The notes below the pieces were generated by a model. That model saw only the letters and a list, made by a program, of their open reading frames with translations. It searched no databases and had not been told where the DNA came from. Of a DNA stretch of 49,439 nucleotides, positions 16,592-24,995 are shown piece by piece; the stretch's first letter is position 1; every line of letters starts with the position of its first letter. Both the position numbers and the translations under genes were made by a program. The DNA is from Acidobacteriota bacterium (GTDB lineage Bacteria > Acidobacteriota > Terriglobia > Terriglobales > Acidobacteriaceae): assembly GCA_023410055.1 (NCBI GenBank), contig JAEYQK010000069.1, positions 1 to 49,439 on the forward strand. The letters run 5' to 3'.

Positions 16592-18178
16592 TTAGAGCGG
16601 CATCAAGCCGTGCTTCTTCGGCGGACGCAGTTCGCGCTTGGTCTGCAACGACTCCAGCGCTTCCGCCAAGAAGATGCGCGTATTTGCCGGTTCGATAATG
16701 TCGTCGACGAATCGCCGGCCTGCGGCGACAAGCGGGTTCGCAAAGGCATCACGATAGAGATTGATCATCTCCTGACGCTTCGCAACCTTGTCTTCGGCCT
16801 TATCGATTTCCTTGCGGAACACGATTTCGACTGCGCCTTCGGCTCCCATTACGGCGATTTCAGCGCTTGGCCACGCCACTGTTCGATCAGCGCCGAGGTC
16901 TTTGCAACACATCGCGATGTACGCGCCACCGTAGGCCTTGCGCATCACGATGGTGATTTTCGGAACCGTCGCGGCCGAGTAGGCGAACAGCATCTTCGCG
17001 CCGTGGCGAATGATTCCGCCGTATTCCTGCTGAACGCCCGGCAAGAAGCCCGGAACGTCAACAAGCGTTACGAGTGGAATGTTGAACGCGTTGCAGAAGC
17101 GAATAAAGCGAGCCGCTTTGTCGGAGGCGTTGATGTCGAGCACGCCGGCCATTACGCATGGCTGATTCGCGATGATGCCGACCGATCGACCCTGTACGCG
17201 CGCGAAGCCGATAACAATGTTCTGTGCGAAGCCAGCCTGAACTTCCAGGAAGTCTCCGTTGTCGACCAACCGGAAGATAACCTGTCGCACATCGTATGGA
17301 ACTTTCGGTTCCGCAGGCACAATGTAATTCAATGACGGATCAGGTTCGATTCTCGGATCGTAAGGAAGCCGCGGCGGATCTTCGAGGTTGTTCGATGGCA
17401 GGAAGCTGAGCAACCGACGGCAAGTGTAAAGTGCCTCTTCATCGTTCTGCGCGACGAAGTGCACGTTGCCAGACTTGGTCATGTGCGCCACTGCGCCACC
17501 GAGATCGTCGTTGCTGACGACTTCGCCCGTAACCTGCTTGATGACTGCCGGACCGGTAATGAACATGTGCGCCTTCATCGTCTGAATGATGAAGTCGGTC
17601 AGCGCCGGGCTATAAACGGCACCGCCAGCGCAGGGTCCGCTGATAATCGAGATCTGAGGCACGGTGCCTGACAGCATCACGTTGTTGTAAAACACGCGAC
17701 CGTATCCGCCCAGTGCGTCGATACCTTCCTGCACGCGCGCGCCACCCGAGTCGTTGATGAACACGAACGGCGAACCTGTCTTCAACGACAGCTTCATCAT
17801 GTCGACGGCTTTGTCGTTGTGAACTTCGCCGGCCGAGCCACCAGCAACGGTGAAATCCTGGCTGGCAACGTGGACGAGCTTGCCGTCGACTTTCACCGCG
17901 CCTGTGACGACGCCATCAGCCGGCATGTCCTTCCCGGCCATGTCGAAATTCGTGCTGCGGTGACGGGCAAAAAGGCCAATCTCCTGGAAACTGCCGGGAT
18001 CGGCCAGTTTCTCAATACGCTCACGGGCGGTCAGCTTCCCGCCTTCATGTTGCTTATCGATGCGTGCTTTGCCACCGCCTAGCTGGACTTCTTTTCGGTG
18101 AGCTTCAAGCTTCTGAATCTTCTCGTCGATCGTCTTTTTATTTACCTGCGGTTCGACCTTCGCTTCTGGTGTAGCCAT
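16592..18178 (-). CDS. mmdA: Methylmalonyl-CoA carboxyltransferase 12S subunit (MmdA/PccB family)
   Basis: The start at ATG 18178 follows a GGAGGG site; 15 upstream residues of the longer frame are rejected. The 528-residue protein is an acyl-CoA carboxyltransferase with two crotonase-like halves. The sequence closely follows the propionibacterial 12S subunit as I recall it: LTARERIEKL, IGLFARHRSTNFDM, oxyanion-type glycines in SGGARVQEG and GPCAGGAVYSPA, DVPGFLPGVQQEYGG, and the C-terminal KKHG. It exchanges the carboxyl group between methylmalonyl-CoA and biotin. Propionyl-CoA carboxylase beta is the main alternative, but the 5S and 1.3S genes beside it and the lack of a biotin carboxylase favour transcarboxylase. 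Confidence 0.94.
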   Translation of the reverse strand: MATPEAKVEPQVNKKTIDEKIQKLEAHRKEVQLGGGKARIDKQHEGGKLTARERIEKLADPGSFQEIGLFARHRSTNFDMAGKDMPADGVVTGAVKVDGKLVHVASQDFTVAGGSAGEVHNDKAVDMMKLSLKTGSPFVFINDSGGARVQEGIDALGGYGRVFYNNVMLSGTVPQISIISGPCAGGAVYSPALTDFIIQTMKAHMFITGPAVIKQVTGEVVSNDDLGGAVAHMTKSGNVHFVAQNDEEALYTCRRLLSFLPSNNLEDPPRLPYDPRIEPDPSLNYIVPAEPKVPYDVRQVIFRLVDNGDFLEVQAGFAQNIVIGFARVQGRSVGIIANQPCVMAGVLDINASDKAARFIRFCNAFNIPLVTLVDVPGFLPGVQQEYGGIIRHGAKMLFAYSAATVPKITIVMRKAYGGAYIAMCCKDLGADRTVAWPSAEIAVMGAEGAVEIVFRKEIDKAEDKVAKRQEMINLYRDAFANPLVAAGRRFVDDIIEPANTRIFLAEALESLQTKRELRPPKKHGLMPL

Positions 18179-18210
18179 TTCGCACGCCCTCCGTTTCGGC
18201 GTGTGTACTA

Positions 18211-18233
18211 GGCAGGTGCCCAAAGCACCTGCC
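18211..18233. repeat. Intercistronic 9-bp stem hairpin between 5S and 12S genes
   Basis: GGCAGGTGC-CCAAA-GCACCTGCC is a perfect dyad in the spacer between the two carboxyltransferase genes. There is no U-tract, so it is more likely an RNA-processing or stabilising element, or one of the palindromic repeats of this genome, than a terminator. Confidence 0.6.
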
Positions 18234-18275
18234 CTATGTTTGGTTGAACTCGTTCGTGTGGCCGGGGAACAGCGC

Positions 18276-19784
18276 CTACTTCGTGGGCGCCACCGTTACC
18301 GTGTGACTCTTCCCTTCCACCGTGACCACGTAGTTGACCGCGCCTGGCATTTCAGTCGCCGGCTTTGCTGGAGCAGCAGCTGCGGCAGCCTTTGCCTTAA
18401 GCTGCTCGGGCGTCTTGCCTACGTTCTTCGGACCCTCACTGCGGGTTCCAAAGAACTTCGGAGCAACCTGCGGGAACATCGCATAGGTCAGAACGTCTTC
18501 ATCCGACCCATTGCAGCCCTTCAGCGCCAGTGCATCCGCGCGGAGCTTCTCCCATTCCGGCTTCAGCAGATCAGCAGGACGGCAGGTGATCGGTTCCTTC
18601 TTTGCGTGCTCGGCGGCCTTCTTCAGAACATCGGGGTTCTTCTCGCCAAGTGTGCTGCCGTAATAACCAAGCATCAAGTCGGCGAATTCGCCCGTAAGGA
18701 CCTTGTACTTGCCCATCAAAACGTTGAACACGGCCTGCGTGCCCACGATCTGACTTGACGGCGTAACGAGCGGCGGGAACCCGCTGTCCTCACGGACGCG
18801 CGGAACTTCCTCAAGCACTTCCTTCAAGCGATGGCCGGCGCCCTGCTGTTTCAACTGGCTTTCCATGTTGGAAATCATGCCACCGGGGATCTGGCTCTTG
18901 AAGATTTCGGTCTCAACGCCAGTGATGTTGCTGAGGAACTCGGAATAGCGCGGACGTACGGTCGCGAAGTAGTCGCGAACCTTCAGTAGTCGGTCCATGT
19001 CGAGGCGCGTCGTGTAAGGCGTTCCCTCGAGCATTTCGACGAAGCTCTCGGTCGGGTTGTGGCCTGGGCCAAGGCTCATGGAACTGATCGCTGTATCCAC
19101 GATATCGCAACCCGCCTCGATCGCTTTCATGATCGCGACCAGGGTGACGCCGGTGGTGGAGTGTACGTGGAGATGGACCTTCATGTCCTCACCACAGGCC
19201 TTCTTGATCGCCTTCACCATGTCATAGGCCGGTTGAGGCTTGATCAGGGCGGCCATGTCCTTTATGCAGATCGAGTCGCAGCCCATTGCTTTGAGCTGCT
19301 TTGCCATCTCGGCGAAAGCCTCGATGGTGTGCACCGGGCTCACGGTGTAACAGATCGTGCCTTCCGCGTGCTTGCCCGCCTTTTTGACGGCCTTGATGCA
19401 GGTCTGCAGGTTGCGAATGTCGTTCAGTGCGTCGAAGCAACGGAACACGTCCATGCCGTTCGCGGCGGCCTTCTCAACGAAGCGCTCGACGACACCGTCT
19501 TCGTAGTGCCGGTAGCCCAGCAGGTTCTGGCCACGCAGCAGCATCTGCGTCCGGGTCTTGGGGAGCAGTTTGCGGAACGTGCGGAGACGTTCCCAAGGAT
19601 CTTCATTCAGGAACCGTATGCAGGAGTCGAATGTTGCCCCACCCCAGCATTCAAGCGACCAGTACCCCGCATTGTCGAGGTCCTCGCAGGCTGGAACCAT
19701 ATCCTCCATGGCCATACGCGTCGCCATCAAGCTCTGGTGCGCGTCCCGAAGGATCAGGTCGGTTACTTCAATTGTTTTTGGCAT
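18276..19784 (-). CDS. Transcarboxylase 5S subunit (pyruvate/oxaloacetate carboxyltransferase)
   Basis: The start at ATG 19784 is supported by an AAGGAAGG Shine-Dalgarno; 35 upstream residues are rejected. The 502-residue protein is close to the propionibacterial 5S subunit throughout. Its barrel begins LRDAHQSLMATRMAMEDM with the metal-binding Asp, and has the carbamylated-lysine segment IKDMAAL and the His pair in HLHVHSTTGVT. A conserved C-terminal domain includes GFPPLVTPSSQIVGTQAVFN. The last 20 residues form a short beta segment (YVVTVEGKSHTVTV) as in 5S, without a biotin lysine, so the carrier is the separate 1.3S protein. It moves carboxyl between biotin and pyruvate, forming oxaloacetate. 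Oxaloacetate-decarboxylase alpha is the alternative, but no membrane beta subunit is present. It is first in the operon. Confidence 0.95.
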   Translation of the reverse strand: MPKTIEVTDLILRDAHQSLMATRMAMEDMVPACEDLDNAGYWSLECWGGATFDSCIRFLNEDPWERLRTFRKLLPKTRTQMLLRGQNLLGYRHYEDGVVERFVEKAAANGMDVFRCFDALNDIRNLQTCIKAVKKAGKHAEGTICYTVSPVHTIEAFAEMAKQLKAMGCDSICIKDMAALIKPQPAYDMVKAIKKACGEDMKVHLHVHSTTGVTLVAIMKAIEAGCDIVDTAISSMSLGPGHNPTESFVEMLEGTPYTTRLDMDRLLKVRDYFATVRPRYSEFLSNITGVETEIFKSQIPGGMISNMESQLKQQGAGHRLKEVLEEVPRVREDSGFPPLVTPSSQIVGTQAVFNVLMGKYKVLTGEFADLMLGYYGSTLGEKNPDVLKKAAEHAKKEPITCRPADLLKPEWEKLRADALALKGCNGSDEDVLTYAMFPQVAPKFFGTRSEGPKNVGKTPEQLKAKAAAAAAPAKPATEMPGAVNYVVTVEGKSHTVTVAPTK

Positions 19785-20515
19785 GGCGCAGCCTTCCTTT
19801 TCACCTTTTGTGAATACCGAAGTCGTCAATTGTCCGCTGCGTTCGGGCGCGATTGCGCGCGCCCCTATAACACGGCTCAAATGCCGCATTCAGCGGTGTT
19901 GCCTTTGGTGGGACGACGACTCCCCGGCCGGGAAACCAGGTTGCGTTTGCCTCGGATGCAGGCTTGAGAACTACTTGTATGAAGTTATAAAAACCAACTG
20001 TTATGATACTGCTCACGTTGTCCTGGCAAATTACGAGTTGCGCCGTCCCTATCGATGCTCGGCCCAATTCTTCCGGACAGACCATCACCTTCAACGTGTT
20101 ACTGCCTTAACACACTTGCATCCGATGTTGAAAATTTAAACGTTTTGCCCGATTGACCTCTGTGACGTAGAACACGTCCCTCTGTGCCATGGCAACGCAA
20201 AGACTGCATCGCCGTCACAGCCGTTTGTGTCTTCTTCCCTTCCGGTACGAAATCGGGGAATCGCTCCCTCCGTCACTAGTATCTCAATCGGCCCAAAGGC
20301 TTTAGGGCTTTACTCTGGAAATATTTCCACTTAGTCCCAAAGCGTGTTCCTGGCGTCGCTCCCTTTCAGGTGAGGGCGCGCGCGTCTTGACGTGCGGGGG
20401 CCCATCCTTTGCTGGTTTTGCGAAATCATGGGACCTTGACGCATACCATGCGAACCTTCCTCGATCACCCGATCACGCATTCACCCGATCACCCGATTAA
20501 GGGATGCGTACCACA
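19785..20515. other. Intergenic region upstream of the propionate operon
   Basis: About 730 bases separate the 5S gene start from the M13 peptidase stop. No convincing gene is present. The minus-strand frame 19801-20094 has no Shine-Dalgarno and no family look. A weak minus-strand promoter candidate has TTGCCA (20024-20029) and TATCAT (20003-20008) with a short 15-base spacer. No cobalamin riboswitch B12-box was recognised. A period-8 tandem repeat sits at 20462-20497. Confidence 0.5.
20462..20497. repeat. Period-8 tandem repeat CCGATCAC, copy 1
   Basis: The units run CGATCAC, CCGATCAC, GCATTCAC, CCGATCAC, CCGAT in exact eight-base register. The same unit recurs at 28874-28910 and as a GGC variant at 36122-36143, always in spacers. 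Confidence 0.75.
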
Positions 20516-22582
20516 TCACCAAACCCGACACGCCTTCTCCCTGACCATCGGCTGCCCTGCTTTGCAGCCAAAGGCCTTCTGGAACTCTGGCATGTTCGAA
20601 ACGACACCATTGATCCGGTACTTGCCCGGCGAGTGCGGGTCCGTCGCAGCCCTCAACCGCAGGTTCTCCGGACGCTCGTTGTTACAAGCCCACTGTGCCA
20701 TGCCGATGAAAAAGCGCTGATCGGGCGTTAATCCCTGAACGGACTCCAGGCGCTTCCCTTCCGTTTCTTTCTTCCAGGCGATATACGCGAGCAGCGTGCC
20801 ACCGAGATCGGCTACGTCTTCGCCCGCAGTCAGATCGCTGTTGATGTGGATGTCGTCGATGACCACGTAATCTTTGTACTGGTCCTTCACGCACTGAACA
20901 CGCTCGTTGAACCGCTCAGCATCCTGCTTGGTCCACCAGTCATGCAGATTGCCGTTCGTATCGAACTGCCGTCCCTCGTCGTCGAAACCGTGCGTTAGCT
21001 CGTGCCCGATGGTCGCGCCGGTGTTGCCGTAATTCGGAGCATCGTCCATCTTCGGATCGTATAGCGGAGGCTGCAAGACACCGGCCGGGAAGTTGATGTC
21101 GTTCATCTGCGGATCGTAGTAAGCATTGACTGTCGGAGGCGTCATACCCCACTCACCACGATCAAGCGGCTTGCCGATTTTTGCCAACTGACGCTTGGAC
21201 TCGAACACCGTCGCTCTCGTGACGTTTCCGTAGAAATCATCCCGCTTAATTTCAACACTGCTATAGTCACGCCACCTGTCGGGATAACCGACTTTGTTGC
21301 GAATTCCCTTCAGCTTCGCCAACGCCTGCTTCTTCGTCTCGGGGCTCATCCAAGGTAGCGATTGAATGTCCTCGTCCATGGCCTGCTCGATCTGTTGGGT
21401 CATGAGCACTGTTCTCTGTTTCATCTCCGGAGTAAACGTGCGACGCACGAATTCCTGACCGAGTGCCTCTCCAAGATCTCCATCAACCCACTGAACGCAC
21501 TTTTTCCATCGGGGACGCTGTTCGGTCACGCCGCGAAGGGTTTTCATGTTGAAGTTGAAGTCTTCTTCGACGAACTTCGAGGACAGATACCGCGAGCTTG
21601 CAGCCGCCGCATGCCATCGCAAGTAGGCCTTCCAATCCGCCAGGCTGCGCGCCTTCAGCTCGGAGTTCAGCTCCTCGAAGAACTTTGGCTCGGTGACGTT
21701 CAAGTCGTTGACGGCAGAAGCACCCGTCGCACTCAGATAGCCGGTCCAGTCAAACTGAGGAGTCAGCTTCTGCAGCTGCTCGCGAGTCATTTTGTGATTG
21801 AGCTTGTAGGGATCGCGTTTCTCAACCCTCGTCAGCGATGCCTTCGCCAACTCCGTCTCCATCGACATCACCGTTTGCGCTTCTTGTGCTGCCGTCTGCG
21901 GAGCATCTCCCAGCAACTCGAACACGCGCTGCACGTGCTCAACATACTTCTTGCGAAGCTCCTCGGACTTCGCATCGGTCTTCACGTAGTAGTCGCGATC
22001 GGGCATGCCAAGCCCGCCGGCGTAGGCAAAGGCGATCACCTTCTCTGCATCGCCGAAGTCCTGACCTGAGCTGAAATAGAACATCATGCTGCCACCTTGA
22101 CGCAAGTGCTCCTTCCCGAGGAAGGCTGCAATGTCGGCGACCGACTTCAGACCTGCAATCTCAGCTAGGGTCGGTTTCAGCGGCGACGCACCAGCTTTCT
22201 CAATCGCATCCATGTTCATGCAAGCGGCAAAGTAATCCCCGATTTTCTGTTGAACAGCATCGCGCTTCGCACTCGGCTTGGCGGCATCTTCGAGGATCCC
22301 CCAGAGGAACTGCTCGTTCTCGTTCTCCAGTTTCCCGTAAACGCTCCAGGAAGCCTGGTCCCCAGGGATCGGGTTGCGTTTCATCCACCCACCGCATGAG
22401 AACTGGTAAAAATCCATGCAAGGGTCTGCAGTTTTGTCCATCGCTTCCACATCAAGGCTGGGAGTGTATGGCATTGCCTGAAGCGGCCTCTCTGGAGCTG
22501 TCTTGGCCGTTGATGGGGCTTGCGCGTTTAACGACAGCGTGAACAGCACGACCAGCAAGCAGAATGCGGCGAATAATTTCAT
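20516..22582 (-). CDS. M13-family zinc metallopeptidase (neprilysin/PepO-like), secreted
   Basis: The 688-residue protein has a signal peptide (about 1-21, ending LSLNAQ) and the typical two-domain M13 structure. The zinc site reads GATIGHELTHGFDDEGRQFD, and the third ligand lies in AGEDVADLGG, where the family usually has EN-x-AD; Asp replaces Asn after the Glu. NAYYDPQMNDINFPAGVLQ is the conserved substrate-binding segment, and the C-terminus ends C-x-VW as family members do. It cleaves oligopeptides outside the cytoplasm or in the periplasm. Several Cys residues near the N-terminus (PCMDFYQFSCGGW) match the disulfide of the family. It stands alone, convergent with nothing and divergent from the export gene at 22750. 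Confidence 0.95.
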   Translation of the reverse strand: MKLFAAFCLLVVLFTLSLNAQAPSTAKTAPERPLQAMPYTPSLDVEAMDKTADPCMDFYQFSCGGWMKRNPIPGDQASWSVYGKLENENEQFLWGILEDAAKPSAKRDAVQQKIGDYFAACMNMDAIEKAGASPLKPTLAEIAGLKSVADIAAFLGKEHLRQGGSMMFYFSSGQDFGDAEKVIAFAYAGGLGMPDRDYYVKTDAKSEELRKKYVEHVQRVFELLGDAPQTAAQEAQTVMSMETELAKASLTRVEKRDPYKLNHKMTREQLQKLTPQFDWTGYLSATGASAVNDLNVTEPKFFEELNSELKARSLADWKAYLRWHAAAASSRYLSSKFVEEDFNFNMKTLRGVTEQRPRWKKCVQWVDGDLGEALGQEFVRRTFTPEMKQRTVLMTQQIEQAMDEDIQSLPWMSPETKKQALAKLKGIRNKVGYPDRWRDYSSVEIKRDDFYGNVTRATVFESKRQLAKIGKPLDRGEWGMTPPTVNAYYDPQMNDINFPAGVLQPPLYDPKMDDAPNYGNTGATIGHELTHGFDDEGRQFDTNGNLHDWWTKQDAERFNERVQCVKDQYKDYVVIDDIHINSDLTAGEDVADLGGTLLAYIAWKKETEGKRLESVQGLTPDQRFFIGMAQWACNNERPENLRLRAATDPHSPGKYRINGVVSNMPEFQKAFGCKAGQPMVREKACRVW

Positions 22583-22749
22583 GGATTCCCTCAGAAATTG
22601 AGCAACTTACAACAAACTACACCCTCCGGCGTGGTCCGGACACACCTATTCACAATGTCGTGCCTGACCAAAGAGTGTGACAAATCCAGCAATTCACTTT
22701 GTGGTAAACTTCCAGCATTCCCGTCAACTGTTTCGAGGGGCTTGGCCTG

Positions 22750-23763
22750 ATGATTTCACAGGGTTGGAAACTACTTCTTCTCACTATTTTCTCGCTGTTC
22801 CTAGTCACTGCCCCCCTTGTACAAGCACAGACCGAGCCGCAGACGATCCAACCGATTGCCCCGAACACTCCCGCAGTAGTAACAGGAACCGCGCAACAGA
22901 CAGACAGCAACAATCCGCCGCAAGCCCAGTCTGCGCCAACCATGCCCGAGGAAATGCAGATTGGCCCCGGCGACCTTCTTGAAATCCGCGTCTTCGGCGT
23001 TCAGGACCTAACACAGGAGACACGCGTCAGCGCATCAGGCGACATTAACGTCGCCTTGATCGGGCCCGTTCATGTTGGCGGCTTGACCCAGTCTGAAGCT
23101 GAGAGTGCAATCGCAGATAAGTTCCGCTTAGGGGACTTCCTAAAGGATCCCCATGTATCGGTGTTCACAAAGGAATACGCGACCCAAGGTGTGTCCGTGA
23201 TGGGAGAAGTAGCAAAGCCCGGCGTATATCCCTTGCTCGGCCCCCGCAGACTCTTCGACGTGATCTCGCTCGCCGGTGGCCTCACAAACAGAGCTGGCAA
23301 GGTAATCGCCATCGTTCACCGCGACGATCCAGATAAAGTCGTCAAGCTGGAGATGAGCTCTGATGTCGAAAAGGCGGCGGACATCAACGTGGCGATCCAG
23401 CCCGGTGACACGATCTCCGTAGCCAGGGCCGGTGTGGTCTATGTAGTCGGCGACGTTGCTCGCCCCGCCGGATTCATGATGGAGAACAACGAAAGATTGA
23501 CTGTTCTCCAGGCGGTCGCGCTGGCGGGAGGAACGAACGGATCCGCAAAGCTGAACAATGCGAAGATTATCCGCCGGACTCCAAACGGCATTCAGGAAAT
23601 TCCCATGCCCCTGAAAGACATCTTGAGCGCAAAAGCCGAAGACGTTCCTCTCCTGGCGGAAGATGTGCTCTTTGTGCCCAGGAGCATCGCGAGAAGCAGT
23701 GCTCGGCGTAGCGCTGAAGCCGTGCTGCAAGTCGCCACTGGACTCGCCATTTATCGCCGCTAG
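22750..23763 (+). CDS. Polysaccharide export protein, Wza/SLBB type
   Basis: The 337-residue protein has a signal peptide (about 1-26, ending LVQAQ). A Pro/Gln/Thr-rich spacer and a Poly_export domain follow, starting IGPGDLLEIRVFG with SASGDINVALIGPVHV. Two SLBB-like beta-grasp domains come next (VSVMGEVAKPGVYPL and VYVVGDVARPAGFM, each followed by an LxxAGGxTxxA turn). The final 15 residues are hydrophobic or amphipathic, as expected for the helix that spans the outer membrane in Wza. It lacks the lipobox Cys of Wza. A GAGGGG site precedes the ATG. No capsule synthesis genes are adjacent, so the exported polymer is unknown. It is convergent with the kinase gene through a shared terminator. 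Confidence 0.92.
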   Translation: MISQGWKLLLLTIFSLFLVTAPLVQAQTEPQTIQPIAPNTPAVVTGTAQQTDSNNPPQAQSAPTMPEEMQIGPGDLLEIRVFGVQDLTQETRVSASGDINVALIGPVHVGGLTQSEAESAIADKFRLGDFLKDPHVSVFTKEYATQGVSVMGEVAKPGVYPLLGPRRLFDVISLAGGLTNRAGKVIAIVHRDDPDKVVKLEMSSDVEKAADINVAIQPGDTISVARAGVVYVVGDVARPAGFMMENNERLTVLQAVALAGGTNGSAKLNNAKIIRRTPNGIQEIPMPLKDILSAKAEDVPLLAEDVLFVPRSIARSSARRSAEAVLQVATGLAIYRR

Positions 23764-23785
23764 CACCCAGATTCGAAACACAATA

Positions 23786-23816
23786 AAACGGCGCAGCCCT
23801 TAGGACTGCGCCGTTT
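23786..23816. terminator. Bidirectional terminator
   Basis: AAACGGCGCAG and CTGCGCCGTTT form an 11-base-pair stem around a nine-base loop. The A-rich side and T-rich side give a U-tract on both strands. It lies between the convergent export and kinase genes. Confidence 0.85.
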
Positions 23817-23834
23817 CTGTAGATGCGTCCAGGA

Positions 23835-24734
23835 TTATTCGCTGGGGACTGGCTGCTCTGCCCCATCGGCCTTTGACTTCACCCTGACCACGATGATCTT
23901 CGCAAAGCCCTCGTCAAAGGTTGGCGGTCGCAGCTTCGCCGACATTCGCTGCATGACATCTTCCGGAACCACGCGATTTCGCCTGCGATTCCTGTCGATA
24001 CAGACTTCCAAGGGTACATCGAAGTACACCGCGTGTGCCTCGTAACCAAAATCCTTGGCCATGCGAATCCAGTGCCGGCGCTCCTTCGGCGAAAGATTGG
24101 TCGCATCGACGTAGTTCATCGGCATCTTCGCAATCAATCGGGCGCGTAGCAACGAACGCAATGTTCCGAACACAAGATCCTGGTAGCGCTGTTCCGTCGG
24201 GTTGTCGAATAACAGATGACGAACCATGTCGCTCGAAAGCGGCGTCACAGCGTGCCGCTTGAACCACGTGCTCTTCCCTGATCCCGGCAATCCCACCGCC
24301 AAAACCACCGCTCCCTTTGACGAGCGAGCCTTAATCGGCGGCGCTGGCTTCTCCGCCGCAAGCGGAGCGTCTACCGGTTGTGCAACGGCTGCGGCTGGAA
24401 CTTCTTGATCAGGTTCCACTGGGTTTCCCGCTTCGCCCGCATCTTCTCCGACCGCTTCCGGCGTCACTTCGGACGCTTGTTTTGCAGGCCGCTTCTTGCG
24501 CCTGCGTTTGGGCCTGGCCCGTTCTGGCTGAGCCGTCTCCGCAACTTCTGCCTCTGCGGAAGGTTCATTCGGTTCGGCAACCTCAATCGGCTCGGGCGAT
24601 TCTGGCTGAGACTCGCTTTCGGGCTCCGATTCGGGATAAACAGGTTGAAGAGGAGGAGTATTTTCCGGAGCGGGACTTTCTTCTGAAGGTTTCTTCTTGC
24701 GCCGCCTCATGCGGTCACGTATCCATTTTTGCAT
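23835..24734 (-). CDS. P-loop nucleic-acid/nucleotide kinase with disordered N-terminus
   Basis: The 299-residue protein has two parts. Residues 1-140 are low complexity: a basic start (RDRMRRRKKK), a long Glu/Pro/Ser region and a basic block RPKRRRKKRPAK. Residues 145-290 form a P-loop kinase domain with Walker A GLPGSGKST, a lid-adjacent SSDMVRHLLF, a conserved DATNLSPKERR segment and an Arg-rich lid (DRNRRRNRVVP). This matches the polynucleotide-kinase-like/zeta-toxin-like AAA_33 group, as in the kinase part of bacterial Pnkp. The disordered basic-acidic N-terminus suggests interaction with RNA or membranes, but that is inference. No ligase or phosphatase domain is present and no partner gene is adjacent. 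The substrate is unknown. Confidence 0.8.
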   Translation of the reverse strand: MQKWIRDRMRRRKKKPSEESPAPENTPPLQPVYPESEPESESQPESPEPIEVAEPNEPSAEAEVAETAQPERARPKRRRKKRPAKQASEVTPEAVGEDAGEAGNPVEPDQEVPAAAVAQPVDAPLAAEKPAPPIKARSSKGAVVLAVGLPGSGKSTWFKRHAVTPLSSDMVRHLLFDNPTEQRYQDLVFGTLRSLLRARLIAKMPMNYVDATNLSPKERRHWIRMAKDFGYEAHAVYFDVPLEVCIDRNRRRNRVVPEDVMQRMSAKLRPPTFDEGFAKIIVVRVKSKADGAEQPVPSE

Positions 24735-24824
24735 TTTTCGCGTTTGCTTTCGATATTAGTGCCGGCCTCGCAATCACTATCTTTGTTCATCACGACCTTC
24801 CACCGGCTTCTTGACTTAGGCACG

Positions 24825-24855
24825 TTCTAGGGCAGAACAAAGCCTAACCCTAGAA
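24825..24855. promoter_or_regulatory. Inverted repeat upstream of gap
   Basis: TTCTAGGG and CCCTAGAA form a perfect eight-base dyad with a 15-base gap, in the divergent spacer between the kinase gene and gap. It could be an operator or a leader hairpin. A TTGACT at 24811-24816 might be a -35, but the -10 is not clear. Confidence 0.4.
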
Positions 24856-24995
24856 ATTTAACAGGTTGCGCCCCGAATCGCAATTTGCCCCGCATCACCG
24901 CAGGATGGTACGATTTTTTGATTCCTCAGGATTCTCGGAATTTCCAGAAGGTTTGGACTCACACAACTAGTTCTGTAACTACATCAGGAGAAGGT

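Noticed and set aside
15719..19784. Na+-pumping oxaloacetate or methylmalonyl-CoA decarboxylase
   Set aside because: No membrane beta subunit is encoded, the accessory subunit lacks a membrane helix, and both 5S and 12S carboxyltransferases occur together, which fits transcarboxylase.
19801..20094. 97-codon minus-strand frame upstream of the 5S gene
   Set aside because: No ribosome binding site and no family resemblance; it probably lies in the leader of the operon.
19785..20515. Cobalamin riboswitch controlling the B12-dependent operon
   Set aside because: I looked for a B12-box-like core in the leader on the minus strand and did not find one; a covariance search would settle it.
20409..20720. 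103-codon plus-strand frame
   Set aside because: It reads through the period-8 repeat and then antisense through the end of the M13 peptidase gene.
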